A DNA stretch of 41,562 nucleotides from Pseudomonas sp. GM49 (GCF_000282355.1 NZ_AKJL01000337.1:1-41562), one strand, 5' to 3'. Shown: positions 24,004 to 32,794, counted from the first letter of the stretch. Numbers and translations are program-made. The notes: generated by a model not told the origin, from the letters alone.

Positions 24004-24312
24004 CCGGTGGGATCTCCACATTCCGGTCACTTGCCACCCGGCCAGGGCGCGTCGGAATACCCGACAGGCGGCGCCTTGGCCGAAACAGGGGCGCGATTCT
24101 GGAGGATTAGTGAGCAGAAGCAAAGACTTAGGTGAGGAACGGTGGTACCAGATTGACGAAAATCCCCTTGCAGGAGATCCCCTGTGGGAGCGAGCTTGCT
24201 CCCACAAGGATCTGCGGTGCACTGCGCTTCATCGCCAAAGCGCAGTCCGCACTTGATAAAGGTCTATCGTCATGTATTTTTAACCGACCTGCATTCCTTC
24301 TGGAGTCTTCCC
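24004..24312. other. Intergenic region with one REP palindrome
   Basis: This 309-bp divergent stretch between the SdaC-like permease and the tautomerase contains a perfect palindrome TGTGGGAGC-GAGCTT-GCTCCCACA at 24183-24206. Apart from that I see no gene or firm promoter; the tautomerase promoter should lie within about 100 bp of 24313. Confidence 0.6.
24183..24206. repeat. Single REP palindrome
   Basis: TGTGGGAGC and GCTCCCACA are perfect inverted arms around GAGCTT. This is the core of the local REP family without a partner. Confidence 0.85.
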
Positions 24313-24696
24313 ATGCCATTGGTTCGCGTCGACATCAAAAAACATCAGGACCCCACCCGTGCCAAACGCATCGGCCAACTGATCTACGCCGCCATGCACA
24401 GCACCATCGGTGTGCCGGAGAACGATAATTTCCAGATACTCGCCGAACACGATGAGCAGCATTTCATCTTTGACCCCGGTTACCTGGGCATCAGCCGTAC
24501 GGACCAACTGGTGGTGATCCAGATCACCATGAGCGAAGGACGAACCGTCGAGCAGAAAAAACTCCTCTACAAAACCATCACCGAGAGCCTTCATGCAGAA
24601 CTCGCGGTGCGTCTGGAGGACGTTTTCATTAATCTGGTGGAAGTGAAAAAAGAGAACTGGTCGTTCGGCAACGGGATTGCCCAATACGCCCTCTGA
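24313..24696 (+). CDS. Tautomerase-superfamily protein
   Basis: A 127-residue protein starting MPLVRVDIKK; after removal of the methionine, Pro-1 would be the catalytic base of a tautomerase. EGRTVEQKKLLYKTITESLH and VFINLVEVKKENWSFGNG match the long tautomerase group often found as single-domain fusions. ATG 24313 is set by the Pro-2 requirement. The TetR gene starts 29 bp after its stop, so the two form an operon. Substrate unknown. Confidence 0.88.
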   Translation: MPLVRVDIKKHQDPTRAKRIGQLIYAAMHSTIGVPENDNFQILAEHDEQHFIFDPGYLGISRTDQLVVIQITMSEGRTVEQKKLLYKTITESLHAELAVRLEDVFINLVEVKKENWSFGNGIAQYAL

Positions 24697-24725
24697 TATT
24701 CAACCTGCAGCCCCGAGAGTGACCC

Positions 24726-25313
24726 ATGCCCCGAGTTTCCCGCAAACAAGCCGACCTCAACCGCGAGACCATCGTCGATGCCGCCACGCGGCTGTTTCGC
24801 GAACGCGGCCTGCACGGGATCAGTGTTGTCGATGTGATGGCCGCTGCGGGCCTGACCCACGGCGGTTTTTACGGGCATTTCGAATCCAGGGAAGCCCTGG
24901 CGCAAGAGGCCAGTGGCCGGGCCTTCGAACAGGCCGCGCAACGCTGGCAAGCAAGGGTGGCTGACAATGACAACAAGGACGCTGCCCGCCGCGCCGTGGT
25001 CGAAACGTACCTGTCCAGCGAAAGCCGGGACAATCCGGGTGACAGTTGCCCGGTGGTGGCCTTTGCCGGGGACATGTGCCACGAGGCTGCCGAGAGCGGT
25101 TTGCGTCAAACGTATTTGCAGGGCCTGAACAACCTGCTCGATTCCCTCGGCTCGTTTCTGGACACAGAGGACGAAGCCGGCAAACGGCAGCAGGCGTTGG
25201 TGCAATATTCGATGATGTTCGGAGCACTGATGCTGTCTCGGGCCACCCGCGGTGATCCGTTGTCGGATGAGTTTCTCGAAGCCGTCCGGGCCGCTCTCAT
25301 CCCGCCGAAGTAA
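24726..25313 (+). CDS. TetR-family transcriptional regulator
   Basis: A 195-residue repressor. The N-terminal helix-turn-helix is RETIVDAATRLFRERGLHGI followed by VVDVMAAAGLTHGGFYGHF, of the group with a GGFYxHF recognition helix. The C-terminal domain is a ligand-binding bundle of unknown effector. It follows the tautomerase gene in the same operon and probably regulates it. Confidence 0.9.
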   Translation: MPRVSRKQADLNRETIVDAATRLFRERGLHGISVVDVMAAAGLTHGGFYGHFESREALAQEASGRAFEQAAQRWQARVADNDNKDAARRAVVETYLSSESRDNPGDSCPVVAFAGDMCHEAAESGLRQTYLQGLNNLLDSLGSFLDTEDEAGKRQQALVQYSMMFGALMLSRATRGDPLSDEFLEAVRAALIPPK

Positions 25314-25338
25314 AGCGACCTCAAGCCGCGCAATAAAG

Positions 25339-25355
25339 GATCGCAGGCTGCGATC
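25339..25355. repeat. Short palindrome, probable remnant of another REP type
   Basis: GATCGCAG-G-CTGCGATC is a perfect 17-bp palindrome. The motif GGCTGCGATC is the tail of another pseudomonad intergenic repeat, so it is likely a remnant. Confidence 0.45.
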
Positions 25356-25438
25356 GCTGGCGGTTGCCAAGCTATCCTGAAATCAGCAATCTCAAGAGAC
25401 ATTCGAGCCGATTTTACGATGCCCACAGGAAGCCAAGC

Positions 25439-26404
25439 ATGCCTGTAACCGTTCTGGTACTGGTTGAAACCATCAATGATTACCTGCCCATCCTCGAACA
25501 TCAGGGTTTCCACCTGATTCTCGCCCCGACGCCCGCCGAGCGCGCCGAAGCCATCGCCCGGCACGCCGGGCAGATCGACGCCGTCCTGACCCGTGGCCCA
25601 TTGGGGCTGTATGCCGATGAAATCGCCGCGCTGCCCAACCTCAAGATCATCTGTGTGATCGGCGCCGGCTATGAACACGTCGACCTGCAGGCCGCCGCCG
25701 ACCGGGGCATCACCGTCACCAATGGCGCCGGGGTCAACGCCTCGTCCGTCGCCGACCATGCCATGGCGCTGCTGCTGGCGCTGGTGCGCGACGTGCCCCG
25801 CTGTGATGCCGCCGTACGGCGCGGCGAATGGCCGAAAATCATGCGCCCTTCCCTCGCCGGCAAACGCCTGGGCATCCTCGGTCTCGGCGCGGTCGGCATG
25901 GCCATCGCCAAACGCGCCGCCAACGGCTTCGACATGAGCGTGTGCTACCACAATCGCCAGCATCGCAGCGATGTGCCCTACACGTTCTGCTCGACGCCAA
26001 CCGAATTGGCGCGCGCGTCGGACTTCCTGATCGTCGCCACGCCCGGCGGCCTGGGCACCAGGCACCTGATCAATCGCCACGTGCTCGACGCGCTGGGCCC
26101 CGACGGGTTTATCGTCAACATCGCCCGGGCCAGCGTGATTGTCACCGCCGACCTGATCGCCGCCCTGGAGCAACGCCGGATCGCCGGTGCCGCGCTGGAT
26201 GTGTTCGACGCCGAACCAAAGGTACCGGATGTGCTCAAGACCCTGAACAACGTGATCCTCACGCCCCATGTCGCCGGGCTGTCCCCGGAAGCCACCCAGG
26301 GCACCGTCGAACTGGTGGGCAAGAACCTCGTGGCGTTTTTCTCCGGCCAACCGGTGCTCACGCCGATTGCCTTGCCGCCGGCCATGAGCCGGGTCGCTCA
26401 TTGA
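25439..26404 (+). CDS. D-2-hydroxyacid dehydrogenase
   Basis: A 321-residue NAD(P)-dependent reductase of the D-isomer-specific 2-hydroxyacid dehydrogenase family. The Rossmann motif is LGILGLGAVGMAIAKRA. The catalytic arginine is in VNIARASVI, the glutamate in DVFDAEPKVPDVL and the histidine in ILTPHVAGLSPE. ATG 25439 has an AGGAA site; the longer frame from 25364 is not supported. Glyoxylate/hydroxypyruvate or 2-ketogluconate-type substrates are typical, but no neighbour points to one. Confidence 0.9.
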   Translation: MPVTVLVLVETINDYLPILEHQGFHLILAPTPAERAEAIARHAGQIDAVLTRGPLGLYADEIAALPNLKIICVIGAGYEHVDLQAAADRGITVTNGAGVNASSVADHAMALLLALVRDVPRCDAAVRRGEWPKIMRPSLAGKRLGILGLGAVGMAIAKRAANGFDMSVCYHNRQHRSDVPYTFCSTPTELARASDFLIVATPGGLGTRHLINRHVLDALGPDGFIVNIARASVIVTADLIAALEQRRIAGAALDVFDAEPKVPDVLKTLNNVILTPHVAGLSPEATQGTVELVGKNLVAFFSGQPVLTPIALPPAMSRVAH

Positions 26405-26548
26405 TGGCAATTCAAACAGCTGTATCAAAAACAATGATTGGCCGGCAACACGCTCACCTATAAGAGCCGATCGCGGTTGTGGGTGCGGGGTGTGCGCATT
26501 AGATTAGCCAATAGTTTCAGGCCTCCAGAATAAGCAGAAGGGATAAGC

Positions 26549-27616
26549 ATGGCGCTTACTGACCAGTCCACCCGTATCCGCACCGGCGAAGAGCTCGATG
26601 CCAGCCTGATCGATCCGTACCTCAAGGCCCATATTCCGGGGCTCAGCGGTTTGCCACGGATCAGCCAGTTTCCGGGCGGCGCTTCAAACCTCACCTACTT
26701 GCTGGAATACCCCGAACAGGAATTCGTCCTGCGTCGCCCGCCCTTCGGCCACAAGGCCAAGTCGGCCCACGACATGGGTCGTGAATTCCGCATCCTCAAT
26801 CAACTGCGCGACGGTTTTCCGTACTGCCCGAAAGCCTACGTGCACTGCACCGACGAATCGGTGATCGGTGCCGAGTTCTATGTCATGGAACGGGTCAACG
26901 GCATCATCCTGCGTTCCGACCTGCCGCCGGAGCTCGGGCTGGACTCGGCGAAAACCGAAGCCCTGTGCAAGAGCTTCATCGACAAGTTCGTCGAACTGCA
27001 CCAGGTCGATTACAACGCTTACGGCCTGGGTGACCTCGGCAAACCCGAAGGTTACGTGGCGCGGCAAATCAAAGGCTGGAGCGATCGTTACGAAAAAGCC
27101 CTGACCCCCGATGCGCCACAATGGGAAACGGTCAAGGCCTGGCTCAACGACAAGATGCCGGCCGACCATCCGACCTCCAGCATCGTGCACAACGACTACC
27201 GCTTCGACAACGTGATCCTCGACCCGAACAACCCGATGCAGATCATCGGCGTGCTCGACTGGGAACTGACTACCCTCGGCGACCCGCTGATGGACCTGGG
27301 CAACACCCTCGCCTACTGGATCGAAGCCGATGATCCGGCGCCAGTGCAGATGATGCGCCGCCAGCCAAGCCACGCGCCGGGCATGTTGACCCGCCGCGAG
27401 TTCGTCGATTACTACGCCGAACGTTCGGGCATCCGCATCGACAATTTCGACTTCTACTACACCTACGGCCTGTTCCGCCTGGCCGGCATCGTGCAGCAGA
27501 TCTACTACCGCTTCTACCACGGCCAAACCCAGGACAAACGCTTCGCGCAGTTCATTCACATGAACAAGCTGCTGGAGCAGATGAGCCTGCAGGTCATCCA
27601 GAAATCCAGCCTGTGA
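26549..27616 (+). CDS. APH-fold kinase of the acyl-CoA dehydrogenase-associated group (LvaA-like)
   Basis: A 355-residue aminoglycoside-phosphotransferase-fold protein. The catalytic loop is VHNDYRFDN (H214, D216, N221) and the metal-site aspartate is D237 in GVLDWELTTLGDP. This subgroup, with PGGASNLTYLL at the N-terminus, resembles the kinase half of human ACAD10/11 and P. putida LvaA, which phosphorylate 4-hydroxyacyl-CoA so that the hydroxyl can be eliminated. The dehydrogenase partner is not next to it, but an SDR gene follows on the same strand 134 bp downstream. Antibiotic phosphorylation is unlikely. Confidence 0.85.
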   Translation: MALTDQSTRIRTGEELDASLIDPYLKAHIPGLSGLPRISQFPGGASNLTYLLEYPEQEFVLRRPPFGHKAKSAHDMGREFRILNQLRDGFPYCPKAYVHCTDESVIGAEFYVMERVNGIILRSDLPPELGLDSAKTEALCKSFIDKFVELHQVDYNAYGLGDLGKPEGYVARQIKGWSDRYEKALTPDAPQWETVKAWLNDKMPADHPTSSIVHNDYRFDNVILDPNNPMQIIGVLDWELTTLGDPLMDLGNTLAYWIEADDPAPVQMMRRQPSHAPGMLTRREFVDYYAERSGIRIDNFDFYYTYGLFRLAGIVQQIYYRFYHGQTQDKRFAQFIHMNKLLEQMSLQVIQKSSL

Positions 27617-27625
27617 GCGATGAAC

Positions 27626-27654
27626 CCTGTAGGAGCGAGCTTGCTCGCGAAGAT
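27626..27654. repeat. Single REP element
   Basis: CCTGTAGGAGCGAGCTTGCT followed by CGCGAAG, a single copy of the local REP. Its right flank contains the inverted CGATAACGCG that also accompanies the copies at 11313 and 14697. Confidence 0.75.
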
Positions 27655-27750
27655 CTCAAACGATAACGCGCACTGACTGGCCTCAACGGAACAGCATTGG
27701 CCGCAACCCGGCATTTGACTCGATAACAAGACTTTTCATAAGGGAATCCC

Positions 27751-28518
27751 ATGTCCAAGACTCAGTTGTTCGACCTCGACGGCAAGATCGCTTTCGTCTC
27801 CGGCGCCAGCCGTGGCATTGGTGAAGCCATCGCCAAATTGCTGGCCCAGCAAGGCGCCCACGTGATCGTGTCGAGCCGCAAGCTTGAAGGCTGCCAGCAC
27901 GTGGCCGACGCTATTATCGCTGCTGGCGGCAAGGCCACCGCCATCGCCTGCCACATCGGCGAAATGGAACAGATCAGCCAGGTCTTCGCCAGCATCAAGG
28001 AACAGTTCGGCCGCCTCGACATCCTGGTCAACAACGCCGCGACCAACCCGCAGTTCTGCAACGTGCTGGACACCGACCTCAGTGCTTTTCAGAAAACCGT
28101 CGACGTCAACATTCGCGGCTACTTCTTCATGTCCGTGGAAGCCGGCAAGCTGATGCGCGAAAACGGTGGCGGCAGCATCATCAACGTGGCCTCGATCAAC
28201 GGCGTTTCGCCGGGGATCTTCCAGGGCATTTACTCGGTGACCAAGGCGGCCGTAATCAACATGACCAAGGTGTTTGCCAAGGAATGCGCGCAGTTCGGGA
28301 TTCGTTGCAATGCCCTGTTGCCAGGCCTCACCGATACTAAATTCGCCTCGGCGCTGGTGAAAAACGAAGCCATTCTGAACACCGCCCTGCAGCAGATCCC
28401 GCTCAAGCGGGTGGCGGATCCGAGTGAAATGGCGGGGGCGGTGCTTTACCTCGCCAGCGATGCTTCGAGCTATACCACTGGGGTTTCGTTGAATGTGGAT
28501 GGTGGTTTCCTGTCCTGA
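27751..28518 (+). CDS. Short-chain dehydrogenase/reductase
   Basis: A 255-residue classical SDR. It has the cofactor motif SGASRGIG (17-24), the NNAA motif (94-97), and the catalytic S148, Y161 and K165 (NVASINGVSPGIFQGIYSVT). The absence of an acidic residue right after the glycine-rich turn gives no clear NAD/NADP choice. It lies downstream of the APH-fold kinase; in the levulinate pathway LvaD, an SDR, works with LvaA, so a role in hydroxyacyl-CoA oxidation is a reasonable guess. A strong terminator follows. Confidence 0.9.
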   Translation: MSKTQLFDLDGKIAFVSGASRGIGEAIAKLLAQQGAHVIVSSRKLEGCQHVADAIIAAGGKATAIACHIGEMEQISQVFASIKEQFGRLDILVNNAATNPQFCNVLDTDLSAFQKTVDVNIRGYFFMSVEAGKLMRENGGGSIINVASINGVSPGIFQGIYSVTKAAVINMTKVFAKECAQFGIRCNALLPGLTDTKFASALVKNEAILNTALQQIPLKRVADPSEMAGAVLYLASDASSYTTGVSLNVDGGFLS

Positions 28519-28532
28519 TTCTATTTCCGAAT

Positions 28533-28569
28533 AAAAAAGGCAGCCGATCAGGGCGATTGGCTGCCTTTT
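28533..28569. terminator. Bidirectional terminator
   Basis: AAAAGGCAGCC pairs with GGCTGCCTTTT around a 13-nt loop, with A- and T-runs at both ends, between the convergent SDR and repeat-protein genes. It can stop transcripts from both sides. Confidence 0.9.
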
Positions 28570-28605
28570 GTTCACACTGTTACCACCGGTCGCTCGGCAA
28601 TCAAA

Positions 28606-30900
28606 TCAAGCTGGCCGGCTAATAAACTCAACCTTCTCCCTTGCTGAATATTCTGATGAATAATCAAAGAAAACCGTCTGCTCTGGTTTATGGTTAACTC
28701 CCGCCGTCATGAGCCAACGCACCATGCCGCCAGAGGCATCAAACCATTCGTTTAAATATGGCATAAACAAGTACTCTCCCTGCGTACCATCGACATATAT
28801 GCGGGAGACTCCAGGTGAAACCTCCACGCGAAGGTAATAGGGATTCAACCTTGAAATAGTTTGAACCCCGGAAATTTCTTTATCATCTAAAAAATATTTC
28901 GCAATAATTTTTCTGCTAACTGGTAAAGCCAGAATCGTATCAAGCCCTTCCATAGCAAGTCCGAGCTCAAATGTCCCGTGTTTTGCAGAGGGACTACTCA
29001 CATCCCAATAATAAGTCGCTGTATCTATATTCAGATTCGGTGTCACGCTTAAGTCCTGCTCCACAATACCGTCCCCTCTAATCCAGCGCAAACTCACTAA
29101 AGCACCATCCAATGGGCTACCCGGCTTAGGAGTTAACGTAATTACGCGCTTTGAATCTTTCAGATAGGGAACTTCATTATTGGATACGTCAATGCCATCA
29201 ATTTTAACGACAGCCTCATCCGCCAGATTGTTCGACAGCAACTTGCTGACCGCAATTTTTACTGGAATAGACATTCCCTCCCCTACCACAGAAATCTCGA
29301 AGGTGCCGCTTCTGTTATATCCAGTCAACTGCCAACGCCAATTGGGCCCTCCTACCCCCTCAAATGGCGGAGCACTTTGTATATCGCCTTCGGATAGCCC
29401 CTGTAAGAGCTTACAACTCAGCGTAATATTGTGTCCGGCGATCGGACTGCCTGGTTTAGGGACCAGCGTAACTTCCTGAGCCTGCCCCCTTATGAATACA
29501 TTTCCACGGGAAGGGACACTTTTCCCACCAATCTTCACCTCAACCTCATCTGCCAGATTGTTCGACAGCAACTTGCTGACAGCCAAGGTAATCGGTGTGG
29601 TCATGCCCTTGCCCGACAAGGCCAATTGGAAGGTGCCGCTTTTGGTGTTCCCGGTCACTGCCCAGCTATGGGTAGTTGGCTCACTGCCGAAGGCCGGTGC
29701 ACTCACCACGTTGGCGACATCGAGGCCGCTTTTAATCGCACAGGTCAGCTTGACCGGAAGGCCGGCCAGCGGACTGCCTGACTTGGGAATCAACGTCACC
29801 GTTTGCGCCTTGTCCCGGTAAAACCAATTACCCCCGGCAGGCACGGCGACGCCGTCAATCTTCACATCTGCCTCATCCGCCAGATTGTTCGAAAGCAACT
29901 TGCTGACGGCCAAGGTAATCGGTGTGGTCATGCCCTTGCCCGCCAACGCCAACTGGAAGGTACCACTTCTGGTTTTCCCGGTTACTGCCCAGGTATACGT
30001 GGAGGTTCGCTCACTGCCAAAGGCCGGTTCACTCACCACGTCGGCTGCACCAAGGCCACTTTTGACAGTACAGGTCAACGTCACCGGAAGGCCCCACAGC
30101 GGGCTGTCTGAACGGGGGATCAACGAAACCGTTTGCGCCTTGTCCCGGTAAAACCAATTACCCCCGGCAGGCACGGTGCCGTAGTCAATCTTCACGTCTG
30201 CCTCATCCGCCAGATTGTTCGACAGCAACTTGCTGACAGCCAAGGTAATCGGCGTGCTCATGCCCTTGCCCGCCAACGCCAACTGGAAGGTGCCACTTCT
30301 GGTTTTCCCTGTTACTACCCAGCTGTAGGTGGTTCGCTCACTGCCAAAGGCCGGTGCACTCACCACGGAGATACCGAAGCCACTTTTGATTACACAGGTC
30401 AGGGTGACTGGAAGGCCGGCCAGCGGGCTGTTGGGTTTAGGGATCAACGTCACTGTTTGCGCCTTGTCCCGGTAAAACCAATTACCCCCGGCAGGCACGG
30501 CGGCACCGTCAATCTTCACGTCTGCCTCATCCGCCAGGTTGCTCGAAATCACCAGGCTTCGGTGCTCCCACGGCACCAGCACTTCCCTGCTGAAAAACAC
30601 CAGGGTAATACGACCGCTCTTGCCAGTGTCCGGTGTAATCTTCCAAGTGAACTTGCCATTAACGGGAGCCACCCAAGCGCCAAATTCCGGCGATGCAACA
30701 GTTTCCAAACCGCCATTGTCAGCCAGCCCCAGGTTGAGCGCCCTGGCGATCACGGGTGGAGCCTCCACCGTCACTTCGTTCTCCTGCCCGCGGAGCAAAA
30801 CGAGTTCCGCCCTCCATTCCACTTTCTTGCCGTTGATAAACAACGTGGCTTGTTCCCAAGGGCTTGGTGCAGCGGTTGAGTCTTTTAATTCGGTGCTCAT
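28606..30900 (-). CDS. Large protein with five tandem ~110-residue repeats, function unknown
   Basis: A 764-residue protein I do not recognise. Residues 1-119 form a diverged N-terminal domain. Five repeats follow, each opening with (S/N)NLADEADVKIDG, then VPAGGNWFYRDKAQTVTLIP, and closing with SGTFQLALAGKGMTTPITLA and VSKLLS. The last 100 residues differ again (LNPYYLRVEVSPGVSRIYVD). The strand-rich repeats with a W in TYSWAVTGKT look like Ig-like beta-sandwiches. No signal peptide or membrane segment is seen, so it may be cytoplasmic or exported by a non-Sec route. Repeats 1-3 are nearly identical and GC-rich, repeats 4-5 and the C-terminus diverged and AT-rich. AAGGAAA precedes ATG 30900. 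It could be an adhesin-like, structural or toxin-associated protein. Confidence 0.8.
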   Translation of the reverse strand: MSTELKDSTAAPSPWEQATLFINGKKVEWRAELVLLRGQENEVTVEAPPVIARALNLGLADNGGLETVASPEFGAWVAPVNGKFTWKITPDTGKSGRITLVFFSREVLVPWEHRSLVISSNLADEADVKIDGAAVPAGGNWFYRDKAQTVTLIPKPNSPLAGLPVTLTCVIKSGFGISVVSAPAFGSERTTYSWVVTGKTRSGTFQLALAGKGMSTPITLAVSKLLSNNLADEADVKIDYGTVPAGGNWFYRDKAQTVSLIPRSDSPLWGLPVTLTCTVKSGLGAADVVSEPAFGSERTSTYTWAVTGKTRSGTFQLALAGKGMTTPITLAVSKLLSNNLADEADVKIDGVAVPAGGNWFYRDKAQTVTLIPKSGSPLAGLPVKLTCAIKSGLDVANVVSAPAFGSEPTTHSWAVTGNTKSGTFQLALSGKGMTTPITLAVSKLLSNNLADEVEVKIGGKSVPSRGNVFIRGQAQEVTLVPKPGSPIAGHNITLSCKLLQGLSEGDIQSAPPFEGVGGPNWRWQLTGYNRSGTFEISVVGEGMSIPVKIAVSKLLSNNLADEAVVKIDGIDVSNNEVPYLKDSKRVITLTPKPGSPLDGALVSLRWIRGDGIVEQDLSVTPNLNIDTATYYWDVSSPSAKHGTFELGLAMEGLDTILALPVSRKIIAKYFLDDKEISGVQTISRLNPYYLRVEVSPGVSRIYVDGTQGEYLFMPYLNEWFDASGGMVRWLMTAGVNHKPEQTVFFDYSSEYSAREKVEFISRPA
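28905..30550 (-). repeat. Coding tandem repeats of 324-330 bp
   Basis: The segment encoding LADEADVKI recurs with the same reference base at 30536, 30212, 29882, 29555 and 29225, so the unit lengths are 324, 330, 327 and 330 bp. The three copies nearest the gene start are almost identical in DNA over long stretches, which points to recent duplication or gene conversion. Confidence 0.85.
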
Positions 30901-31171
30901 GACGACGTTTCCTTTTCAGCGATGGACATAAAAAACAGTCCATGAACTATCAGGAAAAATCGATGCACCGAGAACTATCATAAATGACAGGTCTATCAGT
31001 GAAAAAAAGATGTGTTCTTCACTAAACTAGAAATACCAGGTAGCAGATAGTGTCAGAACAGACAGCAAAAACGATCACCCAGCAATAAAAACCGACCACC
31101 TGATACCAACTTTTAGCCGATTTACCATTCAGCATGGCCGCGCCGTTCAACAACGCGGCCGTCACACTGGC
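30901..31171. promoter_or_regulatory. AT-rich upstream region of the repeat-protein gene
   Basis: This 271-bp stretch is markedly AT-rich. It contains two direct copies of GAACTATCA (30944-30952 and 30972-30980, 28 bp apart) with a third related GTCTATCAG at about 30993. An inverted repeat ATGGAC/GTCCAT (30922-30943) lies just upstream of the ribosome-binding site on the minus strand. I cannot place a promoter with confidence. Confidence 0.45.
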
Positions 31172-31387
31172 TTACTGGGTAATACACCGAGTCGTGGTGG
31201 TGACTCGGGTCACCTGCCCATCTTCGCCCCGTACATCGCCCAGGACATCGGTTTTATCCATGGCCTGGCAGGTGCGTTCAGGAGGGGGTGGAGTGATTGT
31301 TGGAGGTGGGGGCGGACTGGAGCAGCCGCCGAGAATCGCTGCGCAGAATGCGAGCGGTGCAAAAACGCGTTTCCCAAGAGTGTTCAT
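31172..31387 (-). CDS. Small proline-rich lipoprotein
   Basis: A 71-residue protein with a type II signal: KRVFAPLAFCAAILGGC, lipobox LGGC with Cys-19 as the lipidation site. A proline-rich linker (SSPPPPPTITPPPPERTC) follows, then about 35 polar residues including GDVRGEDGQVTRVTTTTRC; two cysteines (in RTC and TTRC) may form a disulfide. ATG 31387 is chosen because it opens the signal peptide; no strong ribosome-binding site is seen. The serine after the lipid cysteine favours outer-membrane sorting. Function unknown. Confidence 0.75.
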   Translation of the reverse strand: MNTLGKRVFAPLAFCAAILGGCSSPPPPPTITPPPPERTCQAMDKTDVLGDVRGEDGQVTRVTTTTRCITQ

Positions 31388-31693
31388 AGGTTGACCCGCG
31401 ATAAGTGATCGACACATTTTTGTGACAACAAAACCCGCGCGCAAAATCCACACACCTGTCACAAAAATAAAAAAATGCGAATCACTCATGGCTCAGCCGG
31501 TGGTCAACGCCAGTAAAAGCTGGCAGTTCTTACATCACGGGATCAGGGCGCCGACCGATTGCGAAGGGGTGCGAAGGTGACTTGAAGTCACCTGCCGTAC
31601 TTCCTCAGCCCAGGAGCCGATCCACCGGGTCGACACATGAATGTGCACCCTGCGATTTAGTGCACTTGCACCTTATTGCTGCCCCTTTGGCCG
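31388..31693. other. Intergenic region with a 19-bp palindrome
   Basis: This 306-bp stretch separates the PAS-LuxR gene from the lipoprotein gene on the minus strand. It contains a palindrome at 31575-31593 (listed separately) and a cluster of three GTGCA/TGCAC motifs at about 31641-31673. No gene is supported in it. Confidence 0.5.
31575..31593. promoter_or_regulatory. 19-bp perfect palindrome
   Basis: AGGTGACTT-G-AAGTCACCT has 9-bp perfect arms about a single base. Size and symmetry suit a dimeric regulator; it lies 188 bp upstream of the lipoprotein start and 101 bp after the PAS-LuxR stop. No T-run follows on either strand. Confidence 0.45.
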
Positions 31694-32794
31694 CTACTCA
31701 CTCGAGAACAGTCCCCGCTCCCGCGCCCAGACAATCGCCTCGCTGCGGCTGTGTACACCGAGCTTGGAATACACCGCCGCCACATGGTTGCGCGCCGTGT
31801 TAGGCGCGAGTTTCAGGCGCGCGGCGATTTCCTTGTCGGCCAGGCCTTCGCATATCAGGCCCAGCACATCGCGCTCACGGGCGGTCAGGTCGGTGAAGGA
31901 GACACGGGGCAACTTCGGTGAATTGACGTTCTTCACGTTGGCCAGTTTTTCGATCAGCGTGCGGCTGAACCATTTGGCGTCCTTCATTGCTTCCTCGATG
32001 GCCGACACCAGTTCCAGCTCGGTGCGCTTGCGCTCGGTGATGTCCATCAGCACCAGCAGGTAGCACGGGTTGCCCTGAATGTTCACAGTGTCCGCCAACA
32101 CGGTGCAATCGATCAGCCTGGTGTCTTTGCGGCGTACGCGCACATCGATGCGGTTCAGGCTGCCGGTTTTCTCCAGCGCGGCGAACAGCCAGATGCGCGC
32201 GTTTTTATCATCGATGAAATCGATCTGCGCAACGCTGATCCCAAGCACTTCCTCACTGGGAAAACCCAGGGTATCGAGGAACGCTTCGTTGACGTCCAGC
32301 ACCCGTTGATCAGCCGCGCCGCACAGCAGAATCGGCACCGGGGACAGACGAAACACTGTGGCGAAGCGTTGCTCGGCGCTGGCCCGGTCGGTGACATCGT
32401 CCATGATCAACACCAGCGATTCCGGTTCGCCACGGCTGTCAACCAATACCAGGCTGCGCACGCGATGGACCCAGGTACGCGCTTTGTCCGCCGCCGACGT
32501 CACCTCCACCAGCACATCGCTGAACGTCTCGCCACGGGCCACCCGGTTGATCGGATAGCTGTCGGCAGGCACGACGCCACTATTGAGATAACGCAGGGCA
32601 AAGCGTTTGGCATAGGCCTTGGCGTTGCTGCCCAGATCGCTGATTTGCGCTGCGCCGTGCATGGCCAGCGCGGCGTCATTGGCCCACAGTATGCTCTGGT
32701 CGGGATCCAGCAGAATCACCCCGTCGGACAGACCGGCGATGATTTGCCTCAGCTGGCGGCGATTGGTTTCCGTGGCCTGGACGTCCTGGCTCAT
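31694..32794 (-). CDS. PAS-PAS-LuxR-type transcriptional regulator
   Basis: A 366-residue soluble regulator. Two PAS domains lie at about 12-130 (LSDGVILLDPDQSILWANDA) and 135-265 (RVLDVNEAFLDTLGFPSEEV). A LuxR/NarL helix-turn-helix occupies about 300-360 (LTARERDVLGLICEGLADKE, then APNTARNHVAAVYSKLGVHS). There is no receiver or membrane segment, so it senses a cytoplasmic ligand or redox state directly. ATG 32794 has a GGAG site; the longer frame to 32956 runs into a REP element. Target genes are unknown; the palindrome at 31575-31593 is a candidate site. Confidence 0.88.
   Translation of the reverse strand: MSQDVQATETNRRQLRQIIAGLSDGVILLDPDQSILWANDAALAMHGAAQISDLGSNAKAYAKRFALRYLNSGVVPADSYPINRVARGETFSDVLVEVTSAADKARTWVHRVRSLVLVDSRGEPESLVLIMDDVTDRASAEQRFATVFRLSPVPILLCGAADQRVLDVNEAFLDTLGFPSEEVLGISVAQIDFIDDKNARIWLFAALEKTGSLNRIDVRVRRKDTRLIDCTVLADTVNIQGNPCYLLVLMDITERKRTELELVSAIEEAMKDAKWFSRTLIEKLANVKNVNSPKLPRVSFTDLTARERDVLGLICEGLADKEIAARLKLAPNTARNHVAAVYSKLGVHSRSEAIVWARERGLFSSE

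Noticed and set aside
22588..24135. 515-codon open frame opposite the SdaC-like permease
   Set aside because: Low-complexity Q/H/R-rich translation typical of an antisense shadow in high-GC DNA.
26549..27616. Aminoglycoside resistance gene
   Set aside because: The APH-fold signature is present but the sequence type is that of acyl-CoA dehydrogenase-associated kinases in metabolic loci.
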